A DNA stretch of 63,707 nt from SIG452 sp045631485 (GCA_045631485.1 JAZQUU010000023.1:1-63707), one strand, 5' to 3'. Positions 1 to 8,601 are shown, counted from the stretch's first letter. The notes: generated by a model not told the origin, from the letters alone. Translations and numbers: made by a program.

Positions 1-1578
1 AAAATCAACCTTTCAGTTGTAACCGGTACAGAATATACAGATACAGATGTTTTGCCGGGCGTTACATATTACTACTATTTCAAGGTGGTAAATACCGATG
101 GTAATGAAGAAGCAAATGTTTCAAATACAGCTTCGGCAGCACCGATTGATAACATCTTCCCTGTACTGAAACATTCACCTGTTACATCTGCGAAGGCAGG
201 AAGTCAGATAACAATTTCTGCAACTGCAACAGACAACATTGCAGTATCGGAAGTGAAGCTTTATTATAAGAAAGCAGGAGATACTAACTTCCAATCAAAG
301 AAAATGACAGAGAGTGCGACAGAAAACCTCTATGTTGCAGTTATTCCCGCAACTTATGTAAAAGAGGGTGGTGTTGCATATTATATCACCGTTTCTGATG
401 CAGACGGAAACACTTCATATAGCGGTACAAAAGAAATCCCGAATATGATAAGTGTAAACACAAATGCTTACATTTCAGGTATTACTCCGTCAAAAATTCA
501 GATTTCTGGTGGTAGAACAATTGCAATACTTGGCGGTAACTTTACAAGCGATATGACCTTAAAAGTCGGTGGAACAGTGATTTCAGAGTATTCGCTAATT
601 GATGCAGGTCAGATTAACTTTGTTGCTCCTCAAAAAGCAAGTGGAAGTTATGCTGTCACATTAACAACACCTGACGGTGCAACGGTTACTTCGCCGACTA
701 CACTTTCTTATGAGGATGCAACGTCAATTGCACAGATACCTACAACTATGACACTTGTTTCGGGTGCTGTTCAGAAAATACCGTTCTATGCAACTGCAGA
801 GGGCGACATTGTTGCACTTCACGCAGAGCTTGATTTACCGACAGCAGACTTTACAAACGTTAAGGTAGAAAAAGCAGATGCGACTGCACAGTTCCAGCTT
901 GATTATACCTATTCGGGTGGAGTTTTGAAAATCGGCTGCATCGGAACATCGAATTTTAAACCTACAGACGGTGCTCTCTTAAACATTGTAGTGACGCCAA
1001 AAGTAACAGAAGATAAGCAATATACTGTAAAGCTCCACGATGTTTCCTTTAACGGTGTGGATGTTTATACCGTAATCAGTGGTGAGGCAATCTTAAAACC
1101 GAGTTATACATTAAATGCAACGGTTAAATATTTTATGGGCACAAACAATTTTGTACCAGGTACAGTTATTTCAGCAGGCGGCATCAATGCCACAACCAAC
1201 AACAGCGGTTTTGCATTACTCGAAGCAATTCCTGTGAAATCTGTTACGGTAACTGCAAGCAATGTTGTTTCGCCTTATGCTATTACAAGTTATGACGCAT
1301 CTTTGGTGCTCCAGAGTTGTCTTGATAAGATTACATTAACAGACAATCAGAAGCTTGCAGCAGATGTTGACGGCAACGGCAAGGTGAATGAATATGATGC
1401 AGCGCTTATTCTGCAAAAGGCAGTAAGAAAAATTGACACATTCCCGTCAGGCAATGTATGGCTATTTACACCTTCATTTATTGAAAAAACACTTTCTGCA
1501 ACCTCTTCCAATTCTGTAGCATTTACAGCGATTGTTGTGGGCGACGTTGACGGAAGCTACAGAGGTGATGCAGAATGA
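1..1578 (+). CDS. Secreted multidomain protein with cohesin-like and dockerin domains (5' truncated)
   Basis: The frame is open from base 1, so the true start lies left of the window; the TTG at 52 is not a convincing start. In order I read the end of a fibronectin type III domain (to about base 165), an Ig-like beta domain (170-430), an IPT/TIG-like domain (470-710), a cohesin-like domain (740-1110), a short carboxypeptidase-regulatory-like fold (1115-1260), and a C-terminal type I dockerin with a calcium loop DVDGNGKVNEYDAALILQKA (about 1360-1420). It ends in GDVDGS-YRGD. Dockerins bind cohesins in extracellular complexes, so an adhesive or scaffolding role outside the cell is inferred. It overlaps the next gene by ATGA. 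Threonine is mostly ACA here, while most other genes prefer ACC. Confidence 0.85.
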   Translation, partial: KINLSVVTGTEYTDTDVLPGVTYYYYFKVVNTDGNEEANVSNTASAAPIDNIFPVLKHSPVTSAKAGSQITISATATDNIAVSEVKLYYKKAGDTNFQSKKMTESATENLYVAVIPATYVKEGGVAYYITVSDADGNTSYSGTKEIPNMISVNTNAYISGITPSKIQISGGRTIAILGGNFTSDMTLKVGGTVISEYSLIDAGQINFVAPQKASGSYAVTLTTPDGATVTSPTTLSYEDATSIAQIPTTMTLVSGAVQKIPFYATAEGDIVALHAELDLPTADFTNVKVEKADATAQFQLDYTYSGGVLKIGCIGTSNFKPTDGALLNIVVTPKVTEDKQYTVKLHDVSFNGVDVYTVISGEAILKPSYTLNATVKYFMGTNNFVPGTVISAGGINATTNNSGFALLEAIPVKSVTVTASNVVSPYAITSYDASLVLQSCLDKITLTDNQKLAADVDGNGKVNEYDAALILQKAVRKIDTFPSGNVWLFTPSFIEKTLSATSSNSVAFTAIVVGDVDGSYRGDAE

Positions 1579-2336
1579 AAAAGTTTTTGATTAGTATGTT
1601 AGTTGTGCTTATGGCTTTGCCTTGCACAGTCTTCGCAGAAGAAACATATCAAACTACCATTGCTCTGTGTTATGACGGGGATGCATATTCGGCAGATTAT
1701 GTATTTGATGTTCCCGAAGAAACAAACATATTATCGGTTTCGATAACGGCATCAAGTTGCTTTTACGATTGGAATTTTGTTCAGGATGAGGCAAGACTCT
1801 ATTTAAGTCTTGCCTCGGCAAGTCCGATTGTAAAGGCAAAGAGCATTGCAACAATTGTAACTGATAAAGAAAAGAGTTTCCTGGAGCCTGTTTCAGTAGT
1901 TGTAAACGGCAACATCAAAGAAAATGTTTCTGCATACCATACTGTATTGCCTATGGAATCTATGCCGCCAAGCTTTGATACTCCAGGGTGTATGGGTGGT
2001 GAAAAGTGTGCTAATTGCGGGATCACTTTAACAGAGCCTACACCTGTTTCGCCAACAGGTCCGAAAGTAAAAGCGGTTTTAGATGAAATCGGAACATTAA
2101 CTGTTTCAGGTGGTTTATCCGATACCCCGACCGCAGAAGGAACAACATTCCTTGCTGTTTACAATAAGGATAAACAAATGCTCACTTTGTCAAATATTAC
2201 CGCTCAAGACCAGTCAGATTTCAGTATTTCTATTGAGAATATGAAAGATGCATACACGGTCAAAGTGTTAAGATGGGCAATGCCGAGTTTAAGACCATTA
2301 CACAATGCAGTAGAAGTTAGTGTAACAAGTAAATAA
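1575..2336 (+). CDS. Secreted protein of unknown function, partner of the dockerin protein
   Basis: 253 residues with a clear signal peptide (MKKFLISMLVVLMALPCTVFA). The ATG overlaps the stop of the upstream gene and an internal AGAGGTGATG serves as ribosome binding site, so the two are translationally coupled. The N-terminal half is beta-rich and faintly cohesin-like. A C-x5-C-x2-C stretch (PGCMGGEKCANC) sits near the middle. The last ~75 residues (FLAVYNKDKQ ... VKVLRWAMPSLRP ... AVEV) resemble the C-terminus of the large leucine-rich-repeat protein at 27467-31687. I cannot name the family; a cell-surface or extracellular role is inferred from the signal peptide and the neighbour. Confidence 0.8.
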   Translation: MKKFLISMLVVLMALPCTVFAEETYQTTIALCYDGDAYSADYVFDVPEETNILSVSITASSCFYDWNFVQDEARLYLSLASASPIVKAKSIATIVTDKEKSFLEPVSVVVNGNIKENVSAYHTVLPMESMPPSFDTPGCMGGEKCANCGITLTEPTPVSPTGPKVKAVLDEIGTLTVSGGLSDTPTAEGTTFLAVYNKDKQMLTLSNITAQDQSDFSISIENMKDAYTVKVLRWAMPSLRPLHNAVEVSVTSK

Positions 2337-2343
2337 AAATTTA

Positions 2344-2378
2344 AAGCCTGATGCAGTTTTATATTGCATCAGGCTTTT
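2344..2378. terminator. Hairpin terminator after the dockerin operon
   Basis: Inverted repeat AAGCCTGATGCA / TGCATCAGGCTT with a short AT loop followed by TTTT. It closes the plus-strand operon and could also serve the minus-strand gene ending at 2505. Confidence 0.8.
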
Positions 2379-2504
2379 ACTATTCTAATATGAGTTTTCA
2401 GCTCTATCTTTTGCCTTTGCTATGCCAATTAAGCTAAATTTCCATATTTTTCAAAATTACTTCCTTATCTGGTCTTGGCATTGGTCACAACCTTTTTTGT
2501 GTTT

Positions 2505-2993
2505 TTAAAAGGGAGAGGGTACTTCGATATTGCAATAATTGAGTTTGCCATCTTCAATTTCAATGACGCCGTAGGAGGGGTTACCTGTCCTCGGGCGGGA
2601 AATGCTTCCCGGGTTTGCCAGGATTTTTCCGGAAAACCGCTCTATTTCGGTAACGTGAGTATGCCCGAAGAGAATGAGATCTGCTTCTTCGGCTTTCGGG
2701 ATTGATTTTAAGGGAGCCGAATCCCATCCCGACAGGTAATAATGCCCGTGGGTGATAAAGATTTTTTTGCCGCCGATTGTGAGCGTTTTTTCGTTGGGAT
2801 ACAAACCGGAATAATCGTTGTTCCCCTGAACGCCGTAAATGGGAAAATCAAAAAAAGTGTCTTCCAAAAACTGAATGTCTCGATTCAAATCTCCCAAATG
2901 AATCACAGCGGTAACACCCGGCATATTTTCAATAATCTGTTTCATTTTTTTCACGTCACCGTGAGAATCGGAAAATACTAAAATTCGTTCCAT
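2505..2993 (-). CDS. YfcE/MJ0936-family metallophosphoesterase
   Basis: Small calcineurin-like phosphoesterase of about 162 residues, a normal length for the YfcE class. Metal-binding motifs are visible in order: SDSHGD near the N-terminus, HLGDLN, GNND, THGH and FGHTHV. Substrates of this class are usually phosphodiesters or unknown in vivo. I start at the ATG at 2993 (MERILVFSDSHGD), preceded by AGGAAA, and not at the longer in-frame extension, because the family begins with the first metal motif. It lies 10 bases after the Nif3-like gene and is probably co-transcribed with it. Confidence 0.9.
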   Translation of the reverse strand: MERILVFSDSHGDVKKMKQIIENMPGVTAVIHLGDLNRDIQFLEDTFFDFPIYGVQGNNDYSGLYPNEKTLTIGGKKIFITHGHYYLSGWDSAPLKSIPKAEEADLILFGHTHVTEIERFSGKILANPGSISRPRTGNPSYGVIEIEDGKLNYCNIEVPSPF

Positions 2994-3003
2994 AAAATGT
3001 TTC

Positions 3004-3756
3004 CTATATCGTTTTATAAAATCCGTGATGCACTTCTTGCACCACCACATCCAAATTTAATTCCTTCAAGGCAATCCGTATTTTTTCTAAAGCAGGATTT
3101 TCGGTTTCAAAGTGACCTGCAGTTACCATACATAGACCCAGGCTTTCTGCCTGCTGATATTCGTGATATTTGGCTTCTCCCGTGAGATACACGTCGCAAT
3201 CTGTCATCATAGATACCATGCTGCCGCCGCTTCCGCCAACCACGGCAACGGTTTTCACCATACGGTTCAAATCACCCGTGTAATTGACATAAGACACTTT
3301 CAACACATCTTTTACCATTGTGATAAAATCCCTAAACCGCATCGGTTCGCTTAAGTTTCCTTTTCGGTAAATCACGGGCTCGTCTGCACGATAATCGGAT
3401 AATTCCAACAGTTCGCAAAGAGTGTCATTCACGCCGCCCCAACAACTGTCAAAATTGGTATGCATAGAATATACGGCGATATTGTGAGAAAGAAGTGTGG
3501 CAATCTGTTTGCCTTTTTCTTCTGCCAGATTCAGGGAGGACAAACCGCCCATAATAAAAGGGTGATGCGTCACAATCAGATTGCATCCGTTTTCAATGGC
3601 GCAATCAATTACTTGATTGGTGATATCAAGTGCCACATAGCATTTTGTGATTTCCCAATCGGGGTGACCCAACATCAGACCAACATTATCCCATTCTTCG
3701 GCAAGGCAAACGGGTGCCATTGCTTCTAATTTGCTCATAATTGTTTTTAATTTCAT
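3004..3756 (-). CDS. Nif3-like dinuclear metal centre protein
   Basis: About 250 residues of the Nif3/YqfO/YbgI family (GTP cyclohydrolase I type 2/NIF3). Visible signatures are AEEWDNVGL, VTHHPFIMGG, YSMHTNFD and, near the C-terminus, TAGHFETE; the conserved His and Glu residues would bind two metals. This is the short form without the inserted PII-like domain found in Bacillus YqfO. The cellular role is unsettled. The start is the ATG at 3756, preceded by AAGGAAGTG; upstream in-frame residues lack family similarity. It is read with the SpoIIM-like gene upstream and the phosphoesterase downstream. Confidence 0.9.
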   Translation of the reverse strand: MKLKTIMSKLEAMAPVCLAEEWDNVGLMLGHPDWEITKCYVALDITNQVIDCAIENGCNLIVTHHPFIMGGLSSLNLAEEKGKQIATLLSHNIAVYSMHTNFDSCWGGVNDTLCELLELSDYRADEPVIYRKGNLSEPMRFRDFITMVKDVLKVSYVNYTGDLNRMVKTVAVVGGSGGSMVSMMTDCDVYLTGEAKYHEYQQAESLGLCMVTAGHFETENPALEKIRIALKELNLDVVVQEVHHGFYKTI

Positions 3757-3823
3757 AATGTGCACTTCCTTTTTGAAGCTTTTCTTCATTATAGCCCAAA
3801 AAGAAAGGCTTGTCAATTCTTTT

Positions 3824-4435
3824 TCATAAGAACAAGTAATTGCAAAGGGGAGGGAGTACCAAGAATTTCAAAGAAACTCCCAATGTGACGAAAATTAATG
3901 ATATCAGAGCTGCCGCTGCCAATCCCAATAGTTCTTGCGTGATGCTTTGGTGATAGGATGCTCTTTTAAAAACTGCGGTCAGGATGAATCGGTTCGTTTT
4001 GAGGCTTTGTTTGGAAAGAAACAAAAGCACCGGCAGGAAAAACATAAGATTGAAAAACAGAAAAACGCCTCCCAAGAAAAAACCTTTCATCACAAAACAT
4101 TTCACCAAAAATGTGAGGAAAAATCCCGAGGAAAATCCCCATTTAAACAAGAGAAAAACAATCGGGAATATTCCGGGCAAAAACAGAGAAAATACGGCAA
4201 TAAACAAAAAGGGAGACATCTCTTCCGACAGCATTAGCCGAAAGCTCAGTTCTTTGGATTTTGCTTCCTTGATAAACTGCTCTGCCTGAATTTCTGCCTG
4301 AGAAAATTCTGTCTCGGAAATCAAATTGGCATAAAAGCAACCTGCCAAAAAGCCGAGAGAAACGAGAATCAGAAGAAGCAGATATGAAAATTTGTGTTTT
4401 TGTATGTGAGAAGAGATTCTTCGAAATAGAAACAA
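3824..4435 (-). CDS. spoIIM: Stage II sporulation protein M-like membrane protein
   Basis: 203 residues with a cytoplasmic N-terminus (FLFRRISSHIQKHK) and five or so hydrophobic helices, matching the length and layout of SpoIIM. In spore-formers SpoIIM works with SpoIID and SpoIIP in septal peptidoglycan degradation and engulfment, in the mother-cell membrane. The start appears to be TTG at 4435, 8 bases after AGGAGG; no ATG fits. It is the first gene of a short minus-strand group. I saw no convincing sigma-E promoter. The family call rests on topology and general resemblance, so a generic membrane protein remains possible. Confidence 0.6.
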   Translation of the reverse strand: MFLFRRISSHIQKHKFSYLLLLILVSLGFLAGCFYANLISETEFSQAEIQAEQFIKEAKSKELSFRLMLSEEMSPFLFIAVFSLFLPGIFPIVFLLFKWGFSSGFFLTFLVKCFVMKGFFLGGVFLFFNLMFFLPVLLFLSKQSLKTNRFILTAVFKRASYHQSITQELLGLAAAALISLIFVTLGVSLKFLVLPPLCNYLFL

Positions 4436-4527
4436 TGTTTTTTCCTCCTAAGCTGATACGGTATAATGCAATATATGAAAAGCCTGTTTCGAAAAGAATA
4501 AACTTTTTGAAAAAAATGAAAAAAGAA

Positions 4528-4556
4528 TTGACAAAATGCGAAAAATTTGTTAGAAT
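4528..4556 (+). promoter_or_regulatory. Sigma-A promoter of the lactate/malate dehydrogenase
   Basis: TTGACA (4528-4533), 17-base spacer, TAGAAT (4551-4556). Confidence 0.85.
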
Positions 4557-4626
4557 AATCACAGTAGAATAAAATGGGTAAGGATTGAAATTACCCCGAA
4601 ATATTAGCGGAAAAGAGGATTAATTT

Positions 4627-5574
4627 ATGAGCACTTCCAAGAAAAAAGTTACAGTTGTCGGAGCAGGTTTTGTAGGCGCATCCATTGCTTATACCATCGC
4701 AGCAAGAAACCTTGCACATGAAATGGTTTTAATTGATGTGAATAAAGAAAAAGCATATGGTGAAGCACTGGATATTTCTCATTCTTGCCCCGTGTTCGGT
4801 TCCATGAAAATCACCGCAGGCGACTATGAAAACGTGAAAGACAGTGATGTAATCATCATCACTGCAGGCGTAAACAGAAAACCCGGCGAAACCAGAATGG
4901 ACTTAGCTTGCAAAAATGTGTCCATTATGAAAAGCATTGTAGACGAAATTATGAAACACTACAATGGCGGTATTTTCGTAATCGTTTCCAACCCTGTTGA
5001 CGTGCTGACCACCTTAGTTCAGAAATGGACCGGTCTGCCTGCAGGTAAAGTTATCGGTTCCGGTACCTACTTAGATACCATCCGTCTGCAGCAGAAACTG
5101 TACGATTTATTCGATATGAACGTGAAAAACATTCACGCTATGATGATTGGTGAACACGGCGAAACTCAGTTCCCCTACTGGAGCCACGCTACCATCGCCG
5201 GCGAATCTATCTTAAACTTAAACACCATTCACGGCCATCCTTTAACTGAAGAAGAAAAAGCTCAGATTAAAGAAGACGTGAAATTAGGCGGTGCCGAAAT
5301 CATCAAAAACAAAGGTGCAACCTATTTTGGTGTTGCAAGCTCCGTAAGTGATATTACCGACGCTATCTTAAACGGTAAAGACAGAGTTCTGCCTGTAAGC
5401 ATCAATAAAGAAGAAATCTACGGCTTCACCAACGTTGCAGTAAGTATGCCCAGAATTGTAAGCAGCGAAGGTGTTGAAATGGATATCCCCGTAGTTCTTT
5501 CTCCCGAAGAAGAAGAACTGATGAAGAAATCCGTGGAAAATGTTTATAGCATGACCAGCGAATTTTTAAAATAA
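4627..5574 (+). CDS. ldh: L-lactate dehydrogenase family enzyme (possible malate specificity)
   Basis: 315 residues, full length for the LDH/MDH superfamily. The Rossmann motif GAGFVG (12-17), the active-site loop PGETR (R90), the substrate-binding YLDTIRLQ (D150, R153) and the catalytic GEHGE (H177) are present. It would interconvert pyruvate and lactate with NAD in the cytoplasm. At the discriminator position that is Gln in most LDHs and Arg in malate dehydrogenases, this protein has Arg84 (VNRKPGETR), while its KGATYFG region is LDH-like. The product could therefore be lactate or malate. It is monocistronic, with a strong promoter, a terminator and highly biased codons, suggesting heavy expression. 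Confidence 0.9.
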   Translation: MSTSKKKVTVVGAGFVGASIAYTIAARNLAHEMVLIDVNKEKAYGEALDISHSCPVFGSMKITAGDYENVKDSDVIIITAGVNRKPGETRMDLACKNVSIMKSIVDEIMKHYNGGIFVIVSNPVDVLTTLVQKWTGLPAGKVIGSGTYLDTIRLQQKLYDLFDMNVKNIHAMMIGEHGETQFPYWSHATIAGESILNLNTIHGHPLTEEEKAQIKEDVKLGGAEIIKNKGATYFGVASSVSDITDAILNGKDRVLPVSINKEEIYGFTNVAVSMPRIVSSEGVEMDIPVVLSPEEEELMKKSVENVYSMTSEFLK

Positions 5575-5591
5575 TTGAAAATCGTTGCAAT

Positions 5592-5625
5592 AAAAAAGCT
5601 GAATCGTTTCGATTCAGCTTTTTTT
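5592..5625. terminator. Bidirectional hairpin terminator
   Basis: AAGCTGAATC-GTTTC-GATTCAGCTT stem flanked by A-run and T-run. It lies between convergent genes and can stop transcription from both sides. Confidence 0.9.
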
Positions 5626-5640
5626 GTTCTTTTAGAAAAT

Positions 5641-5862
5641 TTATTTTTTCTTTTTTGATTTCTGCTTGTAGGGGTTGATTTTCTCAGGCTTCTTTTTCTC
5701 ATTCTTGTTTTCTTTTTTGGTCACGGTAATCATAGAACTGACCGCAAGTAAAATTCCTAAGGTGAACATCGCGGCGCCATTTGCGGTGCCCAGCTGATTG
5801 GCGAAAGCGCCGATTAAGACGCCACCAACAGCAAGTAGCAGAATTTGCAATGTTTTGTTCAT
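5641..5862 (-). CDS. Small membrane protein with a lysine-rich tail
   Basis: 73 residues: two hydrophobic segments (about residues 6-25 and 31-47) and then a highly basic tail of alternating Lys, Glu and Asn ending in KKKK. A good AGGAGG lies before the ATG at 5862 and overlaps the end of the DtxR/MntR gene. It is the last gene of the 5641-11269 operon. I do not recognise a family; the topology suggests an integral membrane protein with a cytoplasmic basic tail. Confidence 0.7.
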   Translation of the reverse strand: MNKTLQILLLAVGGVLIGAFANQLGTANGAAMFTLGILLAVSSMITVTKKENKNEKKKPEKINPYKQKSKKKK

Positions 5863-5872
5863 GGTATCCTCC

Positions 5873-6250
5873 TTAATCCGGGCGGTTATATTTTTCTAAA
5901 AATACTTTGATCTTTAAAAAACTTTCCTCACTTAAATCGTGTTCGATTTTGCAACTGTCTTCGTAAGCGGTTTCCTTGGAAACGCCAAGAGCCATCAATG
6001 CTTTTGCAATAATGTGATGCCGTTCATACATGGTGTCTGCAACCTGCATACCTTGTTTGGTTAAGGTGATGTTTCCAAGTTCGTCTACGGTTAAAAAGCC
6101 TTCTTCCCGAAGAGTTTTCATTGCCACGGATACACTTGGCTTGGACACATTTAAATGATGGGCCACATCAATACTTCTGACGTTTCCCAATTCTTTTTTT
6201 AAGATTAAAACGGCTTCTAAATAATTTTCGCCGGACTCTTTTAATTTCAT
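5873..6250 (-). CDS. DtxR/MntR-family metal-dependent regulator
   Basis: 125 residues: an N-terminal winged helix (NYLEAVLILKKELGNVRSID, helix-turn-helix around VSKPSVSVAMKTL) followed by a dimerisation and metal-binding domain with the typical YERHHII and EHDLSEES residues. No C-terminal SH3-like domain is present, as in MntR. Such proteins repress metal uptake genes when loaded with manganese or iron. No metal transporter is adjacent; the nearest upstream genes are azlC and azlD. The ATG at 6250 is preceded by GGAGG. Metal specificity cannot be decided from sequence by eye. Confidence 0.9.
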   Translation of the reverse strand: MKLKESGENYLEAVLILKKELGNVRSIDVAHHLNVSKPSVSVAMKTLREEGFLTVDELGNITLTKQGMQVADTMYERHHIIAKALMALGVSKETAYEDSCKIEHDLSEESFLKIKVFLEKYNRPD

Positions 6251-6287
6251 AGGATAAAACCTCCGATTCTTTGGGGATTTTGTAAAA

Positions 6288-6620
6288 TTAAAAAATACAT
6301 TGAACCAGTATCATATAAAATACGGTTCCGCCGCCAACGCTCAATAGAATATTTCGTTTCCACAGATGCACCAGCGTGATTGTAAAAAGTGCAATCGCTT
6401 CGGGAAGACCGTGGGAATATTGCAGGATGGAAACATCCTTTAAGCAATACACCAAAAGCATCCCGATGGTGGCATAAGGAAGCATTTTGCCTAAGTATAG
6501 AATAAACTCGGGCGTTTTTTTATGAGGCGGAAAGAGTAGAAAAGGTAATGCGCGGGTTAAAAATGTGGCAACGGCCGATACCAAGATAATCAGCAATGCC
6601 TGATGGATTGGAAGTATCAT
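6288..6620 (-). CDS. azlD: AzlD-family branched-chain amino acid export subunit
   Basis: 110 residues with about four hydrophobic helices and the family hallmark FLTRALPFLLF near residue 20. AzlD is the small partner of AzlC in branched-chain amino acid or analogue export across the cytoplasmic membrane. Its ATG at 6620 directly abuts the azlC stop, and its ribosome binding site GGAGGCG lies inside azlC, so the subunits are translationally coupled. Confidence 0.9.
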   Translation of the reverse strand: MILPIHQALLIILVSAVATFLTRALPFLLFPPHKKTPEFILYLGKMLPYATIGMLLVYCLKDVSILQYSHGLPEAIALFTITLVHLWKRNILLSVGGGTVFYMILVQCIF

Positions 6621-7307
6621 TTACAGTTTCGCCTCCAATCTTCTTTTTAAAATGCCCGAGCAAATTAAAATCAGGCTCATAGCGGGGAGCAGGAATTTTT
6701 CCGGACCTGCAAGCAATAAGCAAAGAACGGAAATTCCGATTCCCACAAACTGAGGAATATGGGTCTTACTGTCTTTCCATTGGTCTAGGAAAATCACCAT
6801 AAATAAGGCAGTCATCACAAAGTCAATTCCTTTGTAATTAAAGGGGATTGTGGAGCCGATAATGTTTCCCAACACACAGCTTACAATCCAGTAAATATGG
6901 TCTAAAAAACCAATGGAGCAGTAAAATTGATGCTCATCCACATCCTTGGGAGCTTTGATACCGCAGAGCAGGGAATAGGTTTCATCCGTTAAGGAAAACA
7001 TCATGTAAAACCGTTTTTTACCGGCTTTCTTGAAGCGTTCCAACAAGGATAATCCGTAAAATAAATGGCGAAGATTTACCATCAGAGTAACGATAAAAGC
7101 GTTTAGTAAATCAAAGGGAGAGGTTAAAAAACCAATCGCCACGAACTGACCGCTTCCTGCATACATGGTGATGCTCATAATGAGTGCCCAGATGGGACCG
7201 TAACCCTTGCTGCTTAATAAGATACCGAATGCGGACCCTAAAAACAGATAGCCAAAGAGCACGGGAATGGTATAGGGAAATGCTTTTTTTAAGGACTTAA
7301 GATTCAT
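6621..7307 (-). CDS. azlC: AzlC-family branched-chain amino acid permease
   Basis: 228 residues, all membrane, with the AzlC signatures GYLFLGSAFGILLSSKGYGP, MYAGSGQF and NLRHLFYGLSL. The family is described as exporting branched-chain amino acids together with AzlD. It starts 3 bases after the stop of the deaminase gene and so sits in the same operon. The regulator immediately downstream is of the DtxR/MntR type and not the Lrp-like AzlB known in Bacillus. Confidence 0.92.
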   Translation of the reverse strand: MNLKSLKKAFPYTIPVLFGYLFLGSAFGILLSSKGYGPIWALIMSITMYAGSGQFVAIGFLTSPFDLLNAFIVTLMVNLRHLFYGLSLLERFKKAGKKRFYMMFSLTDETYSLLCGIKAPKDVDEHQFYCSIGFLDHIYWIVSCVLGNIIGSTIPFNYKGIDFVMTALFMVIFLDQWKDSKTHIPQFVGIGISVLCLLLAGPEKFLLPAMSLILICSGILKRRLEAKL

Positions 7308-7310
7308 AAA

Positions 7311-8585
7311 CTAAATTTCTTTCTGCGATAATTTCTGCACGGCATTTAGTTTTTCCATATCCAAAGTGGGATAGGTGCCGTCTTTATATAACACTTTGCC
7401 ATCCACCATGGTGAGGCAAACATCGGTTCCCGATGCAGAATATACCAGGTTGTTGGTCAGATTGTGCACGGGCTTCCAATAAGGAGCATCCATATCCAGT
7501 GCAATCAAATCTGCACGGTTACCAACTTTTAATGCACCCGTGTCACTACGCCCCTGAGCAATTGCGCCTGCCTTGGTTGCGGCATAGATTGCTTCTTTAG
7601 GAGTGATGATGGCAGGGTCATTTGCACGAACCTTCTGAAGCAGGGCAAAGAGCTTGATTTCTTCAATCATATTTAAGGAGTTATTGCTTGCCACGCTGTC
7701 GGTACCGATGCCCACATTGATGCCGTAGTCAAATAAGGTCTTCACATCACAGATGCCGCTTGCCAACTTTAAGTTGGAGGCAGGGCAACTTGCCACGGAC
7801 ACACCTTTTTCTTTCATAATGGCAAAATCGTCTCCCGAAAGATGCACACAATGTGCCGCCAAAACGGGAGAATCCAACACACCAAGATGGTTAAAATACT
7901 CAATGGGAGTCATACCGTTATGGCGTGCCATACATTCTTTATGTTCCTTTTCGGTTTCGGAAATGTGAATATGAATGGGCAGGTTTTCCGATTTTGCGTG
8001 TTCGGAAATTTCACGGATGGTGCGTTCGGTGTTGGTGTATTCTCCGTGAATGGAAAAATCAATTTTAATTTGCCCGTTGTTTTTGTTGTGATAGTTTTTT
8101 ACTAAAATTTTGTTTTCATTGTAGGCAGGCAAATCGTGATAACTTGCATCGGAAAAGCAGGTGATACCACGACTTAAATTACATTTGACGCCCACTTCCA
8201 GAAAGGCTTTTAACATATCCTCGCAAAAGTAGTACATATCGCTGGTGGAAACAATCCCGAAGCGAAGCATTTCCGCAATGCCAAGCAGGGTTCCCACATA
8301 AATATCTTCGGAGGTCAGTTTATCTTCATAGGGGAAGATTTTTTTATTGAGCCAATCATCCAAGGACAGATTTTCTCCGTATCCTCTCATAAAGGTCATA
8401 GGAGTATGAGAGTGCAGATTGAAAAAGCCGGGCATCAAAAGCTTGCTGTTGCCGTTGTAACGCTCTTCGCTTGTTTCGGGGCAGGTATCGCCTATGTAGG
8501 TGATTTTGGAACCCTCTGTTAATACATATTGATGCTCTTTCACTTCTAAATTTTCGTCTAAAATGGTGATATTTTCAAATAACAT
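7311..8585 (-). CDS. mtaD: 5-methylthioadenosine/S-adenosylhomocysteine deaminase
   Basis: 424-residue amidohydrolase with the metal ligands of the MtaD/TrzA group: HSH (H58, H60) followed by MTFMRGYGENLSLDDWL, then HIHISETEKE, AHCVHLS and GTDSVASNNSLNM. The predicted reaction is deamination of methylthioadenosine or S-adenosylhomocysteine to the inosine form, in the cytoplasm, as part of purine and methionine salvage. The length is typical. The ATG at 8585 has AAGGAG upstream. Other amino-purine or guanine substrates cannot be excluded because the family is broad. Confidence 0.9.
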   Translation of the reverse strand: MLFENITILDENLEVKEHQYVLTEGSKITYIGDTCPETSEERYNGNSKLLMPGFFNLHSHTPMTFMRGYGENLSLDDWLNKKIFPYEDKLTSEDIYVGTLLGIAEMLRFGIVSTSDMYYFCEDMLKAFLEVGVKCNLSRGITCFSDASYHDLPAYNENKILVKNYHNKNNGQIKIDFSIHGEYTNTERTIREISEHAKSENLPIHIHISETEKEHKECMARHNGMTPIEYFNHLGVLDSPVLAAHCVHLSGDDFAIMKEKGVSVASCPASNLKLASGICDVKTLFDYGINVGIGTDSVASNNSLNMIEEIKLFALLQKVRANDPAIITPKEAIYAATKAGAIAQGRSDTGALKVGNRADLIALDMDAPYWKPVHNLTNNLVYSASGTDVCLTMVDGKVLYKDGTYPTLDMEKLNAVQKLSQKEI

Positions 8586-8601
8586 AAGAAGAATCTCCTT
8601 G

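Noticed and set aside
4440..4527. Sigma-E type promoter upstream of the SpoIIM-like gene
   Set aside because: A TCATATA-like -35 is present but no acceptable CATACAAT-like -10 at the right distance.
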